This document shows positions 16,630 to 25,849 of a stretch of 64,000 bases of DNA, one piece after another. The stretch comes from Clostridia bacterium (GTDB lineage Bacteria > Bacillota > Clostridia > Christensenellales > CAG-138). The DNA lies in the NCBI GenBank assembly GCA_017547885.1, contig JAFYOP010000004.1:259287-323286 (forward strand), given 5' to 3'. How positions within the stretch are numbered: position 1 is the stretch's first letter; every line of letters begins with the position of its first letter. Under the pieces are notes generated by a model. That model made no database searches, was not told the DNA's origin, and worked only from the letters and a program-made list of their open reading frames with translations. The position numbers were made by a program, and so were the translations under genes.

Positions 16630-17604
16630 ATGGCAGTACATAGAATAGGTGTTTTGACCAGCGGCGGAGATACTCCCGGCATGAATGCCGCAGTAAGGGC
16701 AGTGGTAAGGCGCGGCCTCAGCATGGACGATATGGTGCTGGGGGTATATCATGGCTATGAGGGCCTTATGAACGGCAATGTAAAGCAGCTTCATTCCACA
16801 GATGTTCATGGCATAATCCAGCGGGGCGGTACAATTCTTCGCACCGCCCGTTCCGATGACTTCAGGTTTCCCGAGGGTCAGGAAAAGGCTGTAAAGATAA
16901 TGAAGGCCTATGAGATGGATGCCCTTATTGTAGTTGGCGGTGACGGCAGCTTCAGAGGAGCGCAGGATCTTGCAAAGCATGGCGTAAACGTAATGGGTAT
17001 ACCCGGTACCATAGATAACGATATGGGCTATACCGACTTTACCATTGGCTTTGACACCGCGGTAAATAACGTAATAGGCGAACTGGAAAAGATAAAGGAC
17101 ACCATGCGTTCCCATGACCGCGTGGCGGTTGTTGAGGTAATGGGCAGGGCCTGCGGCGATATCGCCCTCTGGTCAGGCATGGTTGGCCCCACCGACATAG
17201 TTCTGGCTCCCGAGTGCCCCAAGCCCTGGGAAGAAGCAGCTGCACAGCTGGTACAGAACAAGCTGCTTGGCCGTTATACCAGCCTTGTGGTAATAGCCGA
17301 GGGCGCAGGCAAGGCAGAGGACTTTGCAAAGTTCGTTCGTGAAACCACAGACGTGGATATCAAGCCCGTAGTGCTCAGCTATATCCAGCGCGGCGGCTCT
17401 CCCTCTGCGTCGGACAGAATGCTGGCTACCCGCCTTGGCGCAAGGGCTGTTGAGCTCATCCACGAGGGCAAGAAAAACCGTGCCGTGGGCATAAGGGATA
17501 ACCACATAATAGACGTGGACATCTGCGAGGCCTCCGGTCACAGCGACAGCTTTGACGAAAACCTGTACAACCTCCACGGAGCACTGAACAAGATATACAT
17601 TTAA
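16630..17604 (+). CDS. pfkA: ATP-dependent 6-phosphofructokinase
   Basis: This 324-residue enzyme phosphorylates fructose 6-phosphate to the 1,6-bisphosphate, the committed step of glycolysis. It shows the ATP loop GVLTSGGDTPGMNA (about 6-19), GGDGS (Gly at the fourth position, as in ATP-using rather than pyrophosphate-using enzymes), the catalytic PGTIDND, and substrate motifs MGRACGD and QRGGSPSA. Its length is normal for the bacterial enzyme. It follows a good promoter and GGAGG, and is followed 18 bases later by a threonine aldolase gene, probably in one transcript. Confidence 0.95.
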   Translation: MAVHRIGVLTSGGDTPGMNAAVRAVVRRGLSMDDMVLGVYHGYEGLMNGNVKQLHSTDVHGIIQRGGTILRTARSDDFRFPEGQEKAVKIMKAYEMDALIVVGGDGSFRGAQDLAKHGVNVMGIPGTIDNDMGYTDFTIGFDTAVNNVIGELEKIKDTMRSHDRVAVVEVMGRACGDIALWSGMVGPTDIVLAPECPKPWEEAAAQLVQNKLLGRYTSLVVIAEGAGKAEDFAKFVRETTDVDIKPVVLSYIQRGGSPSASDRMLATRLGARAVELIHEGKKNRAVGIRDNHIIDVDICEASGHSDSFDENLYNLHGALNKIYI

Positions 17605-17622
17605 TTTAAAAAGGAACACGGC

Positions 17623-18657
17623 ATGAAGTACTTCAATTGCGATTATAACGAGGGCGCATATCCTCCTATCCTCAAGAGGATGATCGAGACCAACCTGTGC
17701 CAGAGCATAGGCTACAGCGAGGATGAATACTGCGAGGAAGCCCGCAATATTATCCGTAGCCTTTGCGGGGCACCGGATGGGGCTGTGCATTTCCTTGTGG
17801 GCGGCACTCAGGCAAACCTTACGGTTATTTCTGCGGCCCTCAGGTCTCATCAGGGGGTGATTTCCGCCTCCACCGGCCATATAAACGTCCACGAGACCGG
17901 CGCTATTGAGGCCACTGGCCACAAGGTGCTTTCCATCAATACCGAGGATGGCCTGCTTACCGCTGAAATGGTGGAAAAGGTATGCCATGATCATTTTGCG
18001 GATGAGGCATTTGAGCACATGGTGCAGCCAGGCATGGTGTATATCTCCAGTCCTTCCGAGCTGGGCACCATATACACCCGCAAGGGGTTGAGCGACCTGC
18101 GCAAGGTGTGTGATAAGTACGGCCTGCTGCTGTATCTTGACGGCGCAAGGCTGGGCTACGGCATGGCCGACAGGGCAAACGATATTGACCTGCCCTTCCT
18201 GTATAATGTGTGCGATGTGTTCTACATTGGCGGTACAAAGCAGGGCGCTCTCATGGGCGAAGCTGTTGTAATACGCAATGAAGCGCTTAAAAAGGACTTC
18301 CGATACATGATAAAGCAGCGGGGCGGCATGTTTGCCAAGGGGCGCTTGCTGGGCATACAGTTCCTGGAGCTGTTCCGGGACGGAGCATACTTCAAGCTTG
18401 CGGAGCATGCGGACAGGCTTGCGGATAGTATACGCAAGGCATTTGAGGACAAGGGATACAGGTTCCTTGTGGAGAGCGGCACAAACCAGATATTCGTAAT
18501 AGTGCCAAATAACGCAGTGGAAAAGCTCAATAAAAAATACGTATCCTCCAATAATGGGCCATATGATGAAAATCATACCGTGCTGCGCTTCTGCACCAGC
18601 TGGGCAACCAATCCTGCCGACGTGGAGGAGCTTATCGAGGATATAAAGGCTCTGTAA
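17623..18657 (+). CDS. Low-specificity threonine aldolase (PLP-dependent)
   Basis: This 344-residue PLP fold-type I enzyme of the beta-eliminating lyase family cleaves threonine or allo-threonine to glycine and acetaldehyde. The N-terminal FNCDYNEGAYPPIL, the GGTQAN segment (about residue 65), HINVHETGA (about 86), DGARLGYGMA and the lysine-bearing GGTKQGAL (Lys about 206) match the family. GGAACA precedes ATG 17623. No promoter is seen between pfkA and this gene. Other enzymes of the family exist, so the substrate is inferred. Confidence 0.85.
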   Translation: MKYFNCDYNEGAYPPILKRMIETNLCQSIGYSEDEYCEEARNIIRSLCGAPDGAVHFLVGGTQANLTVISAALRSHQGVISASTGHINVHETGAIEATGHKVLSINTEDGLLTAEMVEKVCHDHFADEAFEHMVQPGMVYISSPSELGTIYTRKGLSDLRKVCDKYGLLLYLDGARLGYGMADRANDIDLPFLYNVCDVFYIGGTKQGALMGEAVVIRNEALKKDFRYMIKQRGGMFAKGRLLGIQFLELFRDGAYFKLAEHADRLADSIRKAFEDKGYRFLVESGTNQIFVIVPNNAVEKLNKKYVSSNNGPYDENHTVLRFCTSWATNPADVEELIEDIKAL

Positions 18658-18786
18658 CCATTGCAAAAACTGCCCGGCCTCTTGCAAATGATACGGGATA
18701 GGGCGGTGTGGCGGCCTGAGATGTTTTGCTGCGGCGCCACATATGATATAGTACAATAAAATTTGACGAAAGAAGGATAATCGGAT

Positions 18787-19812
18787 ATGAGGATAGTGGT
18801 ATTGGCAGGCGGACTCAGCGCAGAGAGGGACGTGTCCCTTTCCACCGGTACCATGGTATGCAATGCCCTCAGGAGCGCAGGACAGGACGCAGTGATGGTA
18901 GACCTGTTTTACGGCCTTGAGCATATGCCTGAGGATATAGCTGCTTACTTTGCCGATAAAACTCCCCTTGAACCGTACCGGGTAAAAAGTGCGGCTCCGG
19001 ACCTTGGCGCCATTCGCGCCTCCAGAACTGTGGATGGACTTGGCGGTATAGGCCCCAATGTTATAGAGCTGTGCCGGGCGGCGGATATAGTATTCATGGC
19101 AATGCATGGTGAGCCGGGAGAAAACGGCATGATACAGGCCATGTTTGACATGATGGAGATAAAGTATACCGGCGCAGGATACTTTGGCAGTGCCCTTGCA
19201 ATGGATAAGGGCGTAACAAAGCAGCTGTTTATAAACCACGGCATACCCACTCCTGTGGGAAAGATATTCAGCAAGGGACAGGAAGTGGACTTCCCTCTGC
19301 CCTGCATAGTAAAGCCCTGCTCCGGCGGCTCCAGTATAGGCGTAAGGAAAGCCTTTACCAGAGAAGAGCTGGATATTGCCGTGGCGGAAGCCTTCCGCTG
19401 CGAGGATGAGATACTTATAGAGCAGGTGATTACCGGCCGCGAGTTTACCTGCGGCGTGCTGGAGGACGGAGCGCTTCCTCCTGCCGAAGTAATACCCAAG
19501 GGCGACTTTTACGACTATGCCCATAAGTATCAGGACGGTCTTATTACAGAGATATGCCCCGCCCAGATAAGCGATGAGCTTACCGCTGAGATACAGCGGC
19601 TTTCCATGGAGGTTTTCAAATGCCTCAAGCTTAAAGTGTATTCCCGCATGGACTTCCTCTATGACGGGGAAAATCTCTACTGTCTGGAGGCAAATACCCT
19701 TCCCGGCATGACTCCCACCAGCCATCTGCCCCAGGAGGCAAAGGCCGCAGGCATCGGCTATGAGGACCTGTGCATGAAGATAATAGACCTGTCCATGAAA
19801 AAGTATCAGTAG
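18787..19812 (+). CDS. ddl: D-alanine--D-alanine ligase
   Basis: This 341-residue ATP-grasp enzyme joins two D-Ala for peptidoglycan. It has the N-terminal GGLSAERDVSLSTG, HGEPGENG (about 105), MDKGVTK, the nucleotide loop KPCSGGSSIGV (about 178-188), the omega loop FYDYAHKY (the YD/KY form associated with D-Ala rather than D-Lac products), and the metal site CLEANTLPGMTPTS (about 300-313). It is followed 12 bases later by murF, the enzyme that uses its product, so the pair forms an operon. GAAAGAAGG precedes ATG. Confidence 0.93.
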   Translation: MRIVVLAGGLSAERDVSLSTGTMVCNALRSAGQDAVMVDLFYGLEHMPEDIAAYFADKTPLEPYRVKSAAPDLGAIRASRTVDGLGGIGPNVIELCRAADIVFMAMHGEPGENGMIQAMFDMMEIKYTGAGYFGSALAMDKGVTKQLFINHGIPTPVGKIFSKGQEVDFPLPCIVKPCSGGSSIGVRKAFTREELDIAVAEAFRCEDEILIEQVITGREFTCGVLEDGALPPAEVIPKGDFYDYAHKYQDGLITEICPAQISDELTAEIQRLSMEVFKCLKLKVYSRMDFLYDGENLYCLEANTLPGMTPTSHLPQEAKAAGIGYEDLCMKIIDLSMKKYQ

Positions 19813-19824
19813 GATCGGATATAA

Positions 19825-21186
19825 ATGATAGACTTTACCTTAAAACAGATAGCTGAAATAACCGGCGGGGAATACTATGGCCCCGCCGAAATGCTCAATA
19901 CAAAAATAAACGGCATAACCATAGACAGCCGAGCGGTACAGCCGGGCAGCCTGTTTGTACCTATTGTGGGCGAAAGGTTTGACGGACATAACTTTATTGC
20001 CTCTGCGGCAGAAAAGGGAGCTGTGGCTTCCCTGTCACATAAGGAGGGCGAGTGGAGCTGCCCTGTTATCAGGGTGAAATCCACAGAGGAAGCCTTCCGC
20101 GCCATAGCGGGAGCATACAGGGCAAGGTTTGATATTCCCGTTATAGGCGTTACCGGCAGCGTTGGCAAGACCACCACAAAGGAGATCATCGCAAGCGTGC
20201 TGTCCCAGCGGTTTGATACCCTGAAGAACCAGGGAAACCTTAACAACCAGACCGGAGTGCCGCTTACGCTGTTTCGCCTGATGGAAAACCACGGTGCGGC
20301 AGTGGTGGAGATGGGTACCAATCACCATGGCGAGATTGCAGCCCTTGCAGACATAGTGCGCCCCACTATAGGAGTGATAACCAACATCGGTGAATCCCAT
20401 ATAGAATACCTTGGCTCAAGGGACGGCATACTTAAGGAAAAAAGCGACATATTCAGGAATATAGGTTCTGAGGGCAAGGCCATAGTAAACGGCGACGATG
20501 ATAAGCTGTGTACCCTGAAAGGGAAAATGGATAACCTTATAACCTATGGCTTTGGCGAAAAAAATGATATCCAAGCCAAGGATATAACAGATAAGGGCCT
20601 TGAGGGCAGCGAGTTTACCGCCGTATATGGAGATAAGTCCCTGAGGCTCACTGTTCCTGCCCCCGGACGGCATATGATAATGAACGCCATGTGCGCAATG
20701 GCGGTTGGCCTGTCCCTTGGCATGGCGGAAGAAGAAATAGCAAGCGGCGTTGCTGCGTACCGGCCTGCGGCAGGCAGGATGGACATAATAAAGTGCAGCA
20801 GCATAACTTTGCTCAGCGACGCATATAACGCAAGCCCCACCTCCATGAAGGGCTCCATAGATATAGCCTGCAGGACTGAGGGAAGAAGCGTGCTTATATT
20901 GGGGGATATGCTGGAGCTGGGAAATAACGCTCCCCAGTATCATTATCAGGTGGGACAGCATGCGGCTCAGGCCGGAGCGGATATACTTATCAGCGTAGGG
21001 GAGCTTTCCCGGGAAATAAACAGGGGCGCTGCAGAGGGAGGAGTGGATACCATTCACTTTGAAGACAGGGCAGCACTTACGGAAAAGCTGAAGGATATAA
21101 TACGCCCGGGCGATGTGGTGCTGGTAAAGGCATCCCACAGCATGGGATTGGAACATATTGCAGAACACCTTAAAAATAACTTTTAG
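19825..21186 (+). CDS. murF: UDP-MurNAc-tripeptide--D-alanyl-D-alanine ligase
   Basis: This 453-residue ligase adds D-Ala-D-Ala to the UDP-muramoyl-tripeptide in the cytoplasm. It shows an N-terminal substrate domain (IDSRAVQPGSLFVPIVG), the P-loop GVTGSVGKTTTKE (about 110-122), NLNNQTGVPLT, EMGTNHHGEI, and a C-terminal domain with LSDAYNASPTSM (about 331) and ILGDMLELG. It is ordered after ddl, as often found. Confidence 0.94.
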   Translation: MIDFTLKQIAEITGGEYYGPAEMLNTKINGITIDSRAVQPGSLFVPIVGERFDGHNFIASAAEKGAVASLSHKEGEWSCPVIRVKSTEEAFRAIAGAYRARFDIPVIGVTGSVGKTTTKEIIASVLSQRFDTLKNQGNLNNQTGVPLTLFRLMENHGAAVVEMGTNHHGEIAALADIVRPTIGVITNIGESHIEYLGSRDGILKEKSDIFRNIGSEGKAIVNGDDDKLCTLKGKMDNLITYGFGEKNDIQAKDITDKGLEGSEFTAVYGDKSLRLTVPAPGRHMIMNAMCAMAVGLSLGMAEEEIASGVAAYRPAAGRMDIIKCSSITLLSDAYNASPTSMKGSIDIACRTEGRSVLILGDMLELGNNAPQYHYQVGQHAAQAGADILISVGELSREINRGAAEGGVDTIHFEDRAALTEKLKDIIRPGDVVLVKASHSMGLEHIAEHLKNNF

Positions 21187-21196
21187 GAGAGTAACA

Positions 21197-21463
21197 ATGG
21201 AAGAAGTAAAGAAAGAAATGCTGGAAGAACAGGTTGTGGAAGAAGTTAAGGCAGCTGAAGCTGTTGCGGAAGAAAAGCCGCTGACCGAAGAGGAAAGAAA
21301 AGCTGTTAAAAAGAATTTTAAGAGCAATGTTCTGCTGATGGCAGCAGGCTTTGTGCTGGGCTATCTGATTGGCCGCATGATATTTGTTGAGCTGCGTATG
21401 CTGGCCTATGTTTGCGGCATGGCAATGGCGGGTATAGTTTGCGCTCTTTATATTAAGAAATAG
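21197..21463 (+). CDS. Small two-helix membrane protein, acidic N-terminus
   Basis: This 88-residue protein is not recognised as a named family. Residues 1-35 are very acidic and probably cytoplasmic (EEVKKEMLEEQVVEEVK). After a basic KKNFKS come two hydrophobic helices (about 45-62 and 65-84) with a GYLIGR turn, ending in KK. ATG 21197 is chosen because GGAGAG stands 8 bases before it; the frame also runs back to 21158 inside murF. It sits between murF and the NusG-II protein in a tight plus-strand run. Confidence 0.65.
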   Translation: MEEVKKEMLEEQVVEEVKAAEAVAEEKPLTEEERKAVKKNFKSNVLLMAAGFVLGYLIGRMIFVELRMLAYVCGMAMAGIVCALYIKK

Positions 21464-21477
21464 CGTTTGGTATTATC

Positions 21478-21837
21478 GTGAAGCTCGCAGGCAAAAAGGA
21501 CATGCTTATAATAGGGGCGGCGCTGGCTGTATGCATAGTTGCGGCCCTTGTTTTGCTGGGCCCATCCGGCAGTATGGTAAGAGTATATGTGGGGGAGGAG
21601 CTATATGAAGAGGCTTCCCTTTATATGGACAGAACCATAGTGATAGAACAGAGCGATGGATGCCGCAATGAGGTGCGCATTGAAAAGGGAAGGGTATATA
21701 TGGCCTTTTCCACCTGCGAAAATCAAAACTGCGTAAATCAGGGAGAAATGACACCTGATAATATAGCCTCCCGTGCCCTGTCAAATTGGATAATTTGTCT
21801 GCCAAACAGGGTAACGGTGGAGCTGGGGGAGGAGTAG
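21478..21837 (+). CDS. NusG domain II-containing exported protein
   Basis: This 119-residue protein has one N-terminal helix (about 9-28) and an outside NusG-II-type beta domain, recognisable by CENQNCVNQGEM (about 81-92) and the closing IICLPNRVTVEL. Stand-alone members occur beside Gx/HepI transporters and flavinylated FMN-binding proteins, as here. Two Cys pairs may bind a metal or form a disulfide (inference). It starts at GTG 21478 and is followed 4 bases later by the HepI-like gene. Confidence 0.8.
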   Translation: MKLAGKKDMLIIGAALAVCIVAALVLLGPSGSMVRVYVGEELYEEASLYMDRTIVIEQSDGCRNEVRIEKGRVYMAFSTCENQNCVNQGEMTPDNIASRALSNWIICLPNRVTVELGEE

Positions 21838-21841
21838 CCTT

Positions 21842-22345
21842 GTGAACACCAGAAGCATAGCCCGCTTTGGATTGCTCACCGCAATGGCGCTGATGCTGGG
21901 CTACTTTGAGCGATTTATACCCATAGCCCCGGGTATTCCCGGCATAAAGCTGGGACTTGCAAATACCGTGCTGCTGTACGCTGTATATCTCATGGATGCA
22001 AAGAGCGCATGGCTTTTGATGTGCGCAAAGGTGCTGCTGTCGGGTTTCCTGTTTGCGGGTCTTTCAGGCATGCTTTACAGCTTTGCGGGCGGTGTGCTCA
22101 GCCTTGCCGTTATGCTGCTGCTCCACAGGGCAAAGGATATGGGTACGATTGGCGTAAGCGCAGGAGGTGCTGTATGCCATAATATCGGGCAGATAACCGT
22201 GGCCTGCATGGTGGTGCAGTCAAGGGCTGTGCTGAGCTACCTGCCTGTGCTTATGATTTCAGCGGTGATAACCGGCGTGCTTACCGGCGTGATTGCAAAG
22301 TATGCCATAGAGGGGCTTGTAAAGGCAGGCTTTGGAAAGGAGTAG
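21842..22345 (+). CDS. Gx transporter / HepI-like membrane protein
   Basis: This 167-residue protein has five or six helices and the conserved stretch YFERFIPIAPGIPGIKLGLAN (key: ERFIP and GIKLGLAN near residues 22-42). The family is labelled heptaprenyl diphosphate synthase component I or Gx transporter; the actual cargo is unsettled. Proximity to NusG-II, FMN-binding and ApbE genes suggests a part in flavin supply or the extracytoplasmic electron pathway (inference). It starts at GTG 21842. Confidence 0.8.
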   Translation: MNTRSIARFGLLTAMALMLGYFERFIPIAPGIPGIKLGLANTVLLYAVYLMDAKSAWLLMCAKVLLSGFLFAGLSGMLYSFAGGVLSLAVMLLLHRAKDMGTIGVSAGGAVCHNIGQITVACMVVQSRAVLSYLPVLMISAVITGVLTGVIAKYAIEGLVKAGFGKE

Positions 22346-22348
22346 CCC

Positions 22349-22735
22349 ATGGGCTTCTGGCTGTTCATGACGGTGTGCTGTCTGGCGATACCGCTGAGCA
22401 TGATTATCGGCGGCGCAAGCTATGAAAAAAAGACGCCTAAGTTCAGCAGGCTTTCGGGATACCGTACCGCCATGTCCATGAAAAACGCCGACACATGGGC
22501 CTTTGCCCACAGCTATATGGGCAGGCTGTGGAAAAGGTGGGGCATATGGACTTTGACAGGCACGGTGCCGGTTATGCTGTACTGTATGGGCGGTACGGAA
22601 GACGAGGTAGGCCTGTGCGGAGGCATAGTATGCCTGATACAGACCATAGTGATGTGCATTCCCATAATAATGACGGAAAGGGCGCTGAAGCGCAGTTTTC
22701 ATAAAGACGGCACAAGGCGGACCGACACTGAATAA
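22349..22735 (+). CDS. SdpI-family membrane protein
   Basis: This 128-residue protein has three to four helices. GYRTAMSMKNADTWAFA (about 37-53) matches the SdpI/YhfL C-terminal motif GYRTxxSMKNxxTWxFA. SdpI proper gives immunity to a killing peptide in Bacillus, but no SdpC-like toxin is nearby, so the role here is unknown. It begins 4 bases after the HepI-like stop and ends the plus-strand run. Confidence 0.75.
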   Translation: MGFWLFMTVCCLAIPLSMIIGGASYEKKTPKFSRLSGYRTAMSMKNADTWAFAHSYMGRLWKRWGIWTLTGTVPVMLYCMGGTEDEVGLCGGIVCLIQTIVMCIPIIMTERALKRSFHKDGTRRTDTE

Positions 22736-22746
22736 ATGCAAACAAA

Positions 22747-22770
22747 AAAGACGGCTTAAAAGCCGTCTTT
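22747..22770 (-). terminator. Bidirectional intrinsic terminator
   Basis: AAAGACGGCT pairs with AGCCGTCTTT around TAAA. On the minus strand a run of T follows, so it mainly ends the FMN-binding gene, but it also suits the converging operon. Confidence 0.8.
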
Positions 22771-22786
22771 CAGTTTGTAAAGATAA

Positions 22787-23314
22787 CTATTTGATGGATG
22801 CAACGTAATCCAGAGCGGTGTTAACGCCGTTTACAACTGCACCGGAAGTGATGGAAGCACCGGTGATGGAGTCTACGTTATCCTTGAGTACCAGGGGAGA
22901 GGTAAGACCCTTGAACTGCTCGGTGAAAGCAGGTTCCTTGGCCTTTGCGCCCAGACCTGCGGTCTCGGAGAAGTTTGCGCCGCCCACGTTGAGGCCGGTG
23001 ATAACGCCGTCAGCGTCAACGCCAACTACGATTTCAACATCTCCGCCGTAGCCCTTAACGGTTACCTGTGCGGTATGGCCTACAACTGCGCCGTTGGCAG
23101 AACCTGCATAGCAGCTGTCGATGGCGGGATCGGTAACGGTGAGCTCTTCAAACTCGGAGGCGCCGGGAAGAACTGCCCTGCGGGCTTCGTCAGCGGCTAC
23201 GAGAGTCTGCTCGTCAATGATGGGGGAAGTGAGCTCGTTGGTAAAGCCCAGAGCACAGCCTGCGATGAGTGCGATAAGACCCAGTACCAGCCAAGCGGGC
23301 ATTTGCTTCTTCAT
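22787..23314 (-). CDS. FMN-binding domain lipoprotein-like exported protein (RnfG type)
   Basis: This 175-residue protein has one N-terminal membrane anchor (about 7-25) and an RnfG/NqrC-type FMN-binding domain. The motif DSITGASIT, ending at about Thr156, matches the sequence to which ApbE covalently attaches FMN. It would carry electrons outside the membrane. GCAGGAGG precedes its ATG. It is divergent from apbE, and a TATAAT-like -10 lies on the minus strand at about 23369-23364. Confidence 0.85.
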   Translation of the reverse strand: MKKQMPAWLVLGLIALIAGCALGFTNELTSPIIDEQTLVAADEARRAVLPGASEFEELTVTDPAIDSCYAGSANGAVVGHTAQVTVKGYGGDVEIVVGVDADGVITGLNVGGANFSETAGLGAKAKEPAFTEQFKGLTSPLVLKDNVDSITGASITSGAVVNGVNTALDYVASIK

Positions 23315-23474
23315 ATTAGAAAACCTCCTGCAGATGCAACATGTTTTATTTTCACGCTGAACTATTATAGCACACTGAGAAACTAAATTCCACCCCTAAA
23401 GGCCGTTCTTTTTTTATATATGAAACTATGAAAAAGACATATCACAGGCATAAAAATAGTGTTATAATTTCAAT

Positions 23475-24455
23475 ATGAGATATTTTGCTCGTGTGGTATC
23501 AATATTGCTGCTGTGCGCGGCGCTCACTATGGCGGCGGGGTGTGGTTCTGTGCCTCAAAAAAACTCCGCTGTGGGATTTCATATGGATACGGTCATAACC
23601 CTTACGGGATACTGTGATGAAGAACTGCTGAAGGAGGCCATAGGCCTTTGCGGGGAATATGAAAAGCTGCTGAGCCGCACTATGGAGGGCAGTGATATAT
23701 GGAACATAAACCACGCAAGGGGCGAGGCTGTTACGGTAAGCGATGACACCGCCCGTGTGCTGGAGCTGGCTCTTGATATATGTAAAAAAAGCGACGGAGC
23801 GCTGGATATAACAATTGCCCCCGCAGTGGATCTGTGGGACTTTAAGTCCGGGGAAGCCGCATTGCCTGCGGATAAGGACATAGCCGCTGCAATGGATAAG
23901 GTGGACTATACAAAAATCACCCTGGATGGAAATAACGTAAGGATTCCGGAAGGCATGCAGATAGACCTTGGCGCCGTTGCAAAGGGATACATAGCCGACA
24001 GGGTGGAGGAGTTCCTAAGGGATAAGGGCGTGGAAAGTGCCGCGCTGAACTTTGGCGGCAATGTTATCGCCATGGGAGAAAAGCCTGACGGCTTGGCATG
24101 GAATATAGGCATACAGGACCCTGCCGCCCCAACGGGAGAGTCCGCGTTGGTGCTGGGCGTGAAGGACCTTAGTGTGGTAACCAGCGGTGTGTATCAGCGC
24201 GGGTTTGACCTGAACGGCGTAAGGTATCATCACATACTGGACAGCCAAACCGGCTATCCGGTACAGAACGGCCTGGCCTCCGTAACCATAATATCCAACG
24301 GGTCTGCACTGGGGGATGCGCTGTCCACGGCGTGCTTTGCAATGGGAAGTGACGGACTGGCCTTTGCCGAGAGCATGGGTGCGGAGGCTGTGATAATTTA
24401 CTCGGACGGCACTATGGAGTACACTGACGGCGCACAGGAGCTTTTAATCGGTTAG
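23475..24455 (+). CDS. apbE: FAD:protein FMN transferase
   Basis: This 326-residue lipoprotein (lipobox MAAGC, Cys about 23) links FMN to Thr/Ser of exported flavoproteins. The ApbE features are visible: GFHMDTVITLTGY, LWDFKSG, the DLGAVAKGY loop (about 155-163), NFGGNVIAMG, and YHHILDSQTGYPVQNGLASVT near 250. The only visible candidate substrate here is the FMN-binding protein encoded divergently 160 bases away. A TATAAT lies 7 bases before the start, so the leader would be very short. Confidence 0.92.
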   Translation: MRYFARVVSILLLCAALTMAAGCGSVPQKNSAVGFHMDTVITLTGYCDEELLKEAIGLCGEYEKLLSRTMEGSDIWNINHARGEAVTVSDDTARVLELALDICKKSDGALDITIAPAVDLWDFKSGEAALPADKDIAAAMDKVDYTKITLDGNNVRIPEGMQIDLGAVAKGYIADRVEEFLRDKGVESAALNFGGNVIAMGEKPDGLAWNIGIQDPAAPTGESALVLGVKDLSVVTSGVYQRGFDLNGVRYHHILDSQTGYPVQNGLASVTIISNGSALGDALSTACFAMGSDGLAFAESMGAEAVIIYSDGTMEYTDGAQELLIG

Positions 24456-24471
24456 ATTAGGGAGTATCATT

Positions 24472-25845
24472 ATGCTGCTGGTAAAGCGAAACGAAATGGA
24501 TATGACCACCGGCCCTCTTATGAAAAAGCTGGTGGCTTATGCCGTGCCTGTGGTTATAACGGGAATACTGCAGCTGATGTTCAATGCGGCGGACGTTATA
24601 ATAGTGGGGCGCTATGCGGGACGCACAGCATTGGCGGCGGTTGGCTCCACAACGTCGCTTATAAACCTTCTGGTAAACCTGTTCATGATGATTTCCATAG
24701 GGGTAAATGTGGCGGTAGCACGCTATTACGGTGCGCATGAGCCAATAGAAGTAAGTAAAACCGTATCCACTGCCATGGCCATGAGCGTAATAATAGGCCT
24801 GTTCGTTTGCGTGTTTGGCATAGTGGCCTCCAGACCGATGCTGGTTATGATGGAATCACCTGCAGACGTGCTGGATCAGGCGGCATTGTATCTTCGCATA
24901 TACTTTATGGGCATTCCCGCTTTTATGGTGTATAACTTTGGTGCGGCGGTGCTTAGGGCGGTGGGAGATACTCAGCGGCCTATGAAGTTCCTTACCATAG
25001 CGGGCATTATAAACGTTATATTAAACCTTATAACCGTAGTTGGCTTTAAGATGGGCGTTGCAGGCGTGGCAATAGCCACGGCGGTATCACAGTATGTATC
25101 TGCGGCTTTCATCGTGATGAGCCTCGTTACAACCGAAAGCTGCCTTCATCTTGAGGTGAAGGAAATGCGAATATATAAAGAGAAGCTTATTGAAATACTC
25201 AGGATAGGCTTACCCGCAGGGCTGCAGAGTCTACTTTTTTCCATAACCAATGTTATGATACAAGCTTCGGTAAATACTTTTGGCTCCACCATAATGGCGG
25301 GAAGCTCTGCCGCAAGCAATATAGATGGTTTCATTTATACCTCTATGAATGCCGTGACCCAGACAGCCATGGCCTTTACAGGACAGAACATGGGAGCGCG
25401 AAAGTATCAGCGCATAGGCCGTATAATGGGCAGCTGCATACTGCTGGTTACCATTGTAGGCGGATTGATGGGAGCGGCATGCAGCCTGTTCAGAAACGGA
25501 CTGATCAATATATATGCTAATGGCGATCCTGAGGTAATATACTGGGGCGCCCAAAGAATGCTCATTGTAGCTCTGCCGTATTTTATCTTTGGTATTTCCG
25601 ATACCATTGTGGGAGTGGTGCGTGGAATGGGCAATTCTACACTTCCTATGATAATCAGCATATTCGGCGTATGCGCTTTCAGGATTTTGTGGCTGTATAC
25701 AGCCTTTGCTGCGGAGCCTACCTTTGCCATGCTGATGTTGGGATATCCAGTGTCATGGACTGTTACTCTGATTGGACAGGGGCTGTGCTATCTGCTGATG
25801 AAGAAGAAAATAATTGCCCGCTATGAGGCAAAGTTCGCGTTATAG
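24472..25845 (+). CDS. MATE-family efflux transporter
   Basis: This 457-residue carrier has twelve helices; the N-terminal DMTTGPLMKKLVAYAVPVVI and FNAADVIIVGRYAG (about 39-52) are typical of the MATE branch near DinF/NorM. Its gene follows apbE by 16 bases and is likely co-transcribed. The substrate is unknown. It differs clearly from the minus-strand MATE at 15000. Confidence 0.88.
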   Translation: MLLVKRNEMDMTTGPLMKKLVAYAVPVVITGILQLMFNAADVIIVGRYAGRTALAAVGSTTSLINLLVNLFMMISIGVNVAVARYYGAHEPIEVSKTVSTAMAMSVIIGLFVCVFGIVASRPMLVMMESPADVLDQAALYLRIYFMGIPAFMVYNFGAAVLRAVGDTQRPMKFLTIAGIINVILNLITVVGFKMGVAGVAIATAVSQYVSAAFIVMSLVTTESCLHLEVKEMRIYKEKLIEILRIGLPAGLQSLLFSITNVMIQASVNTFGSTIMAGSSAASNIDGFIYTSMNAVTQTAMAFTGQNMGARKYQRIGRIMGSCILLVTIVGGLMGAACSLFRNGLINIYANGDPEVIYWGAQRMLIVALPYFIFGISDTIVGVVRGMGNSTLPMIISIFGVCAFRILWLYTAFAAEPTFAMLMLGYPVSWTVTLIGQGLCYLLMKKKIIARYEAKFAL

Positions 25846-25849
25846 ATAC

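Noticed and set aside
17173..19725. Very long open frame (850 codons) on the minus strand
   Set aside because: It is antisense to pfkA, the threonine aldolase and ddl, all well conserved; the protein has no recognisable domain and lacks a start context. Low stop frequency comes from codon bias of the true genes.
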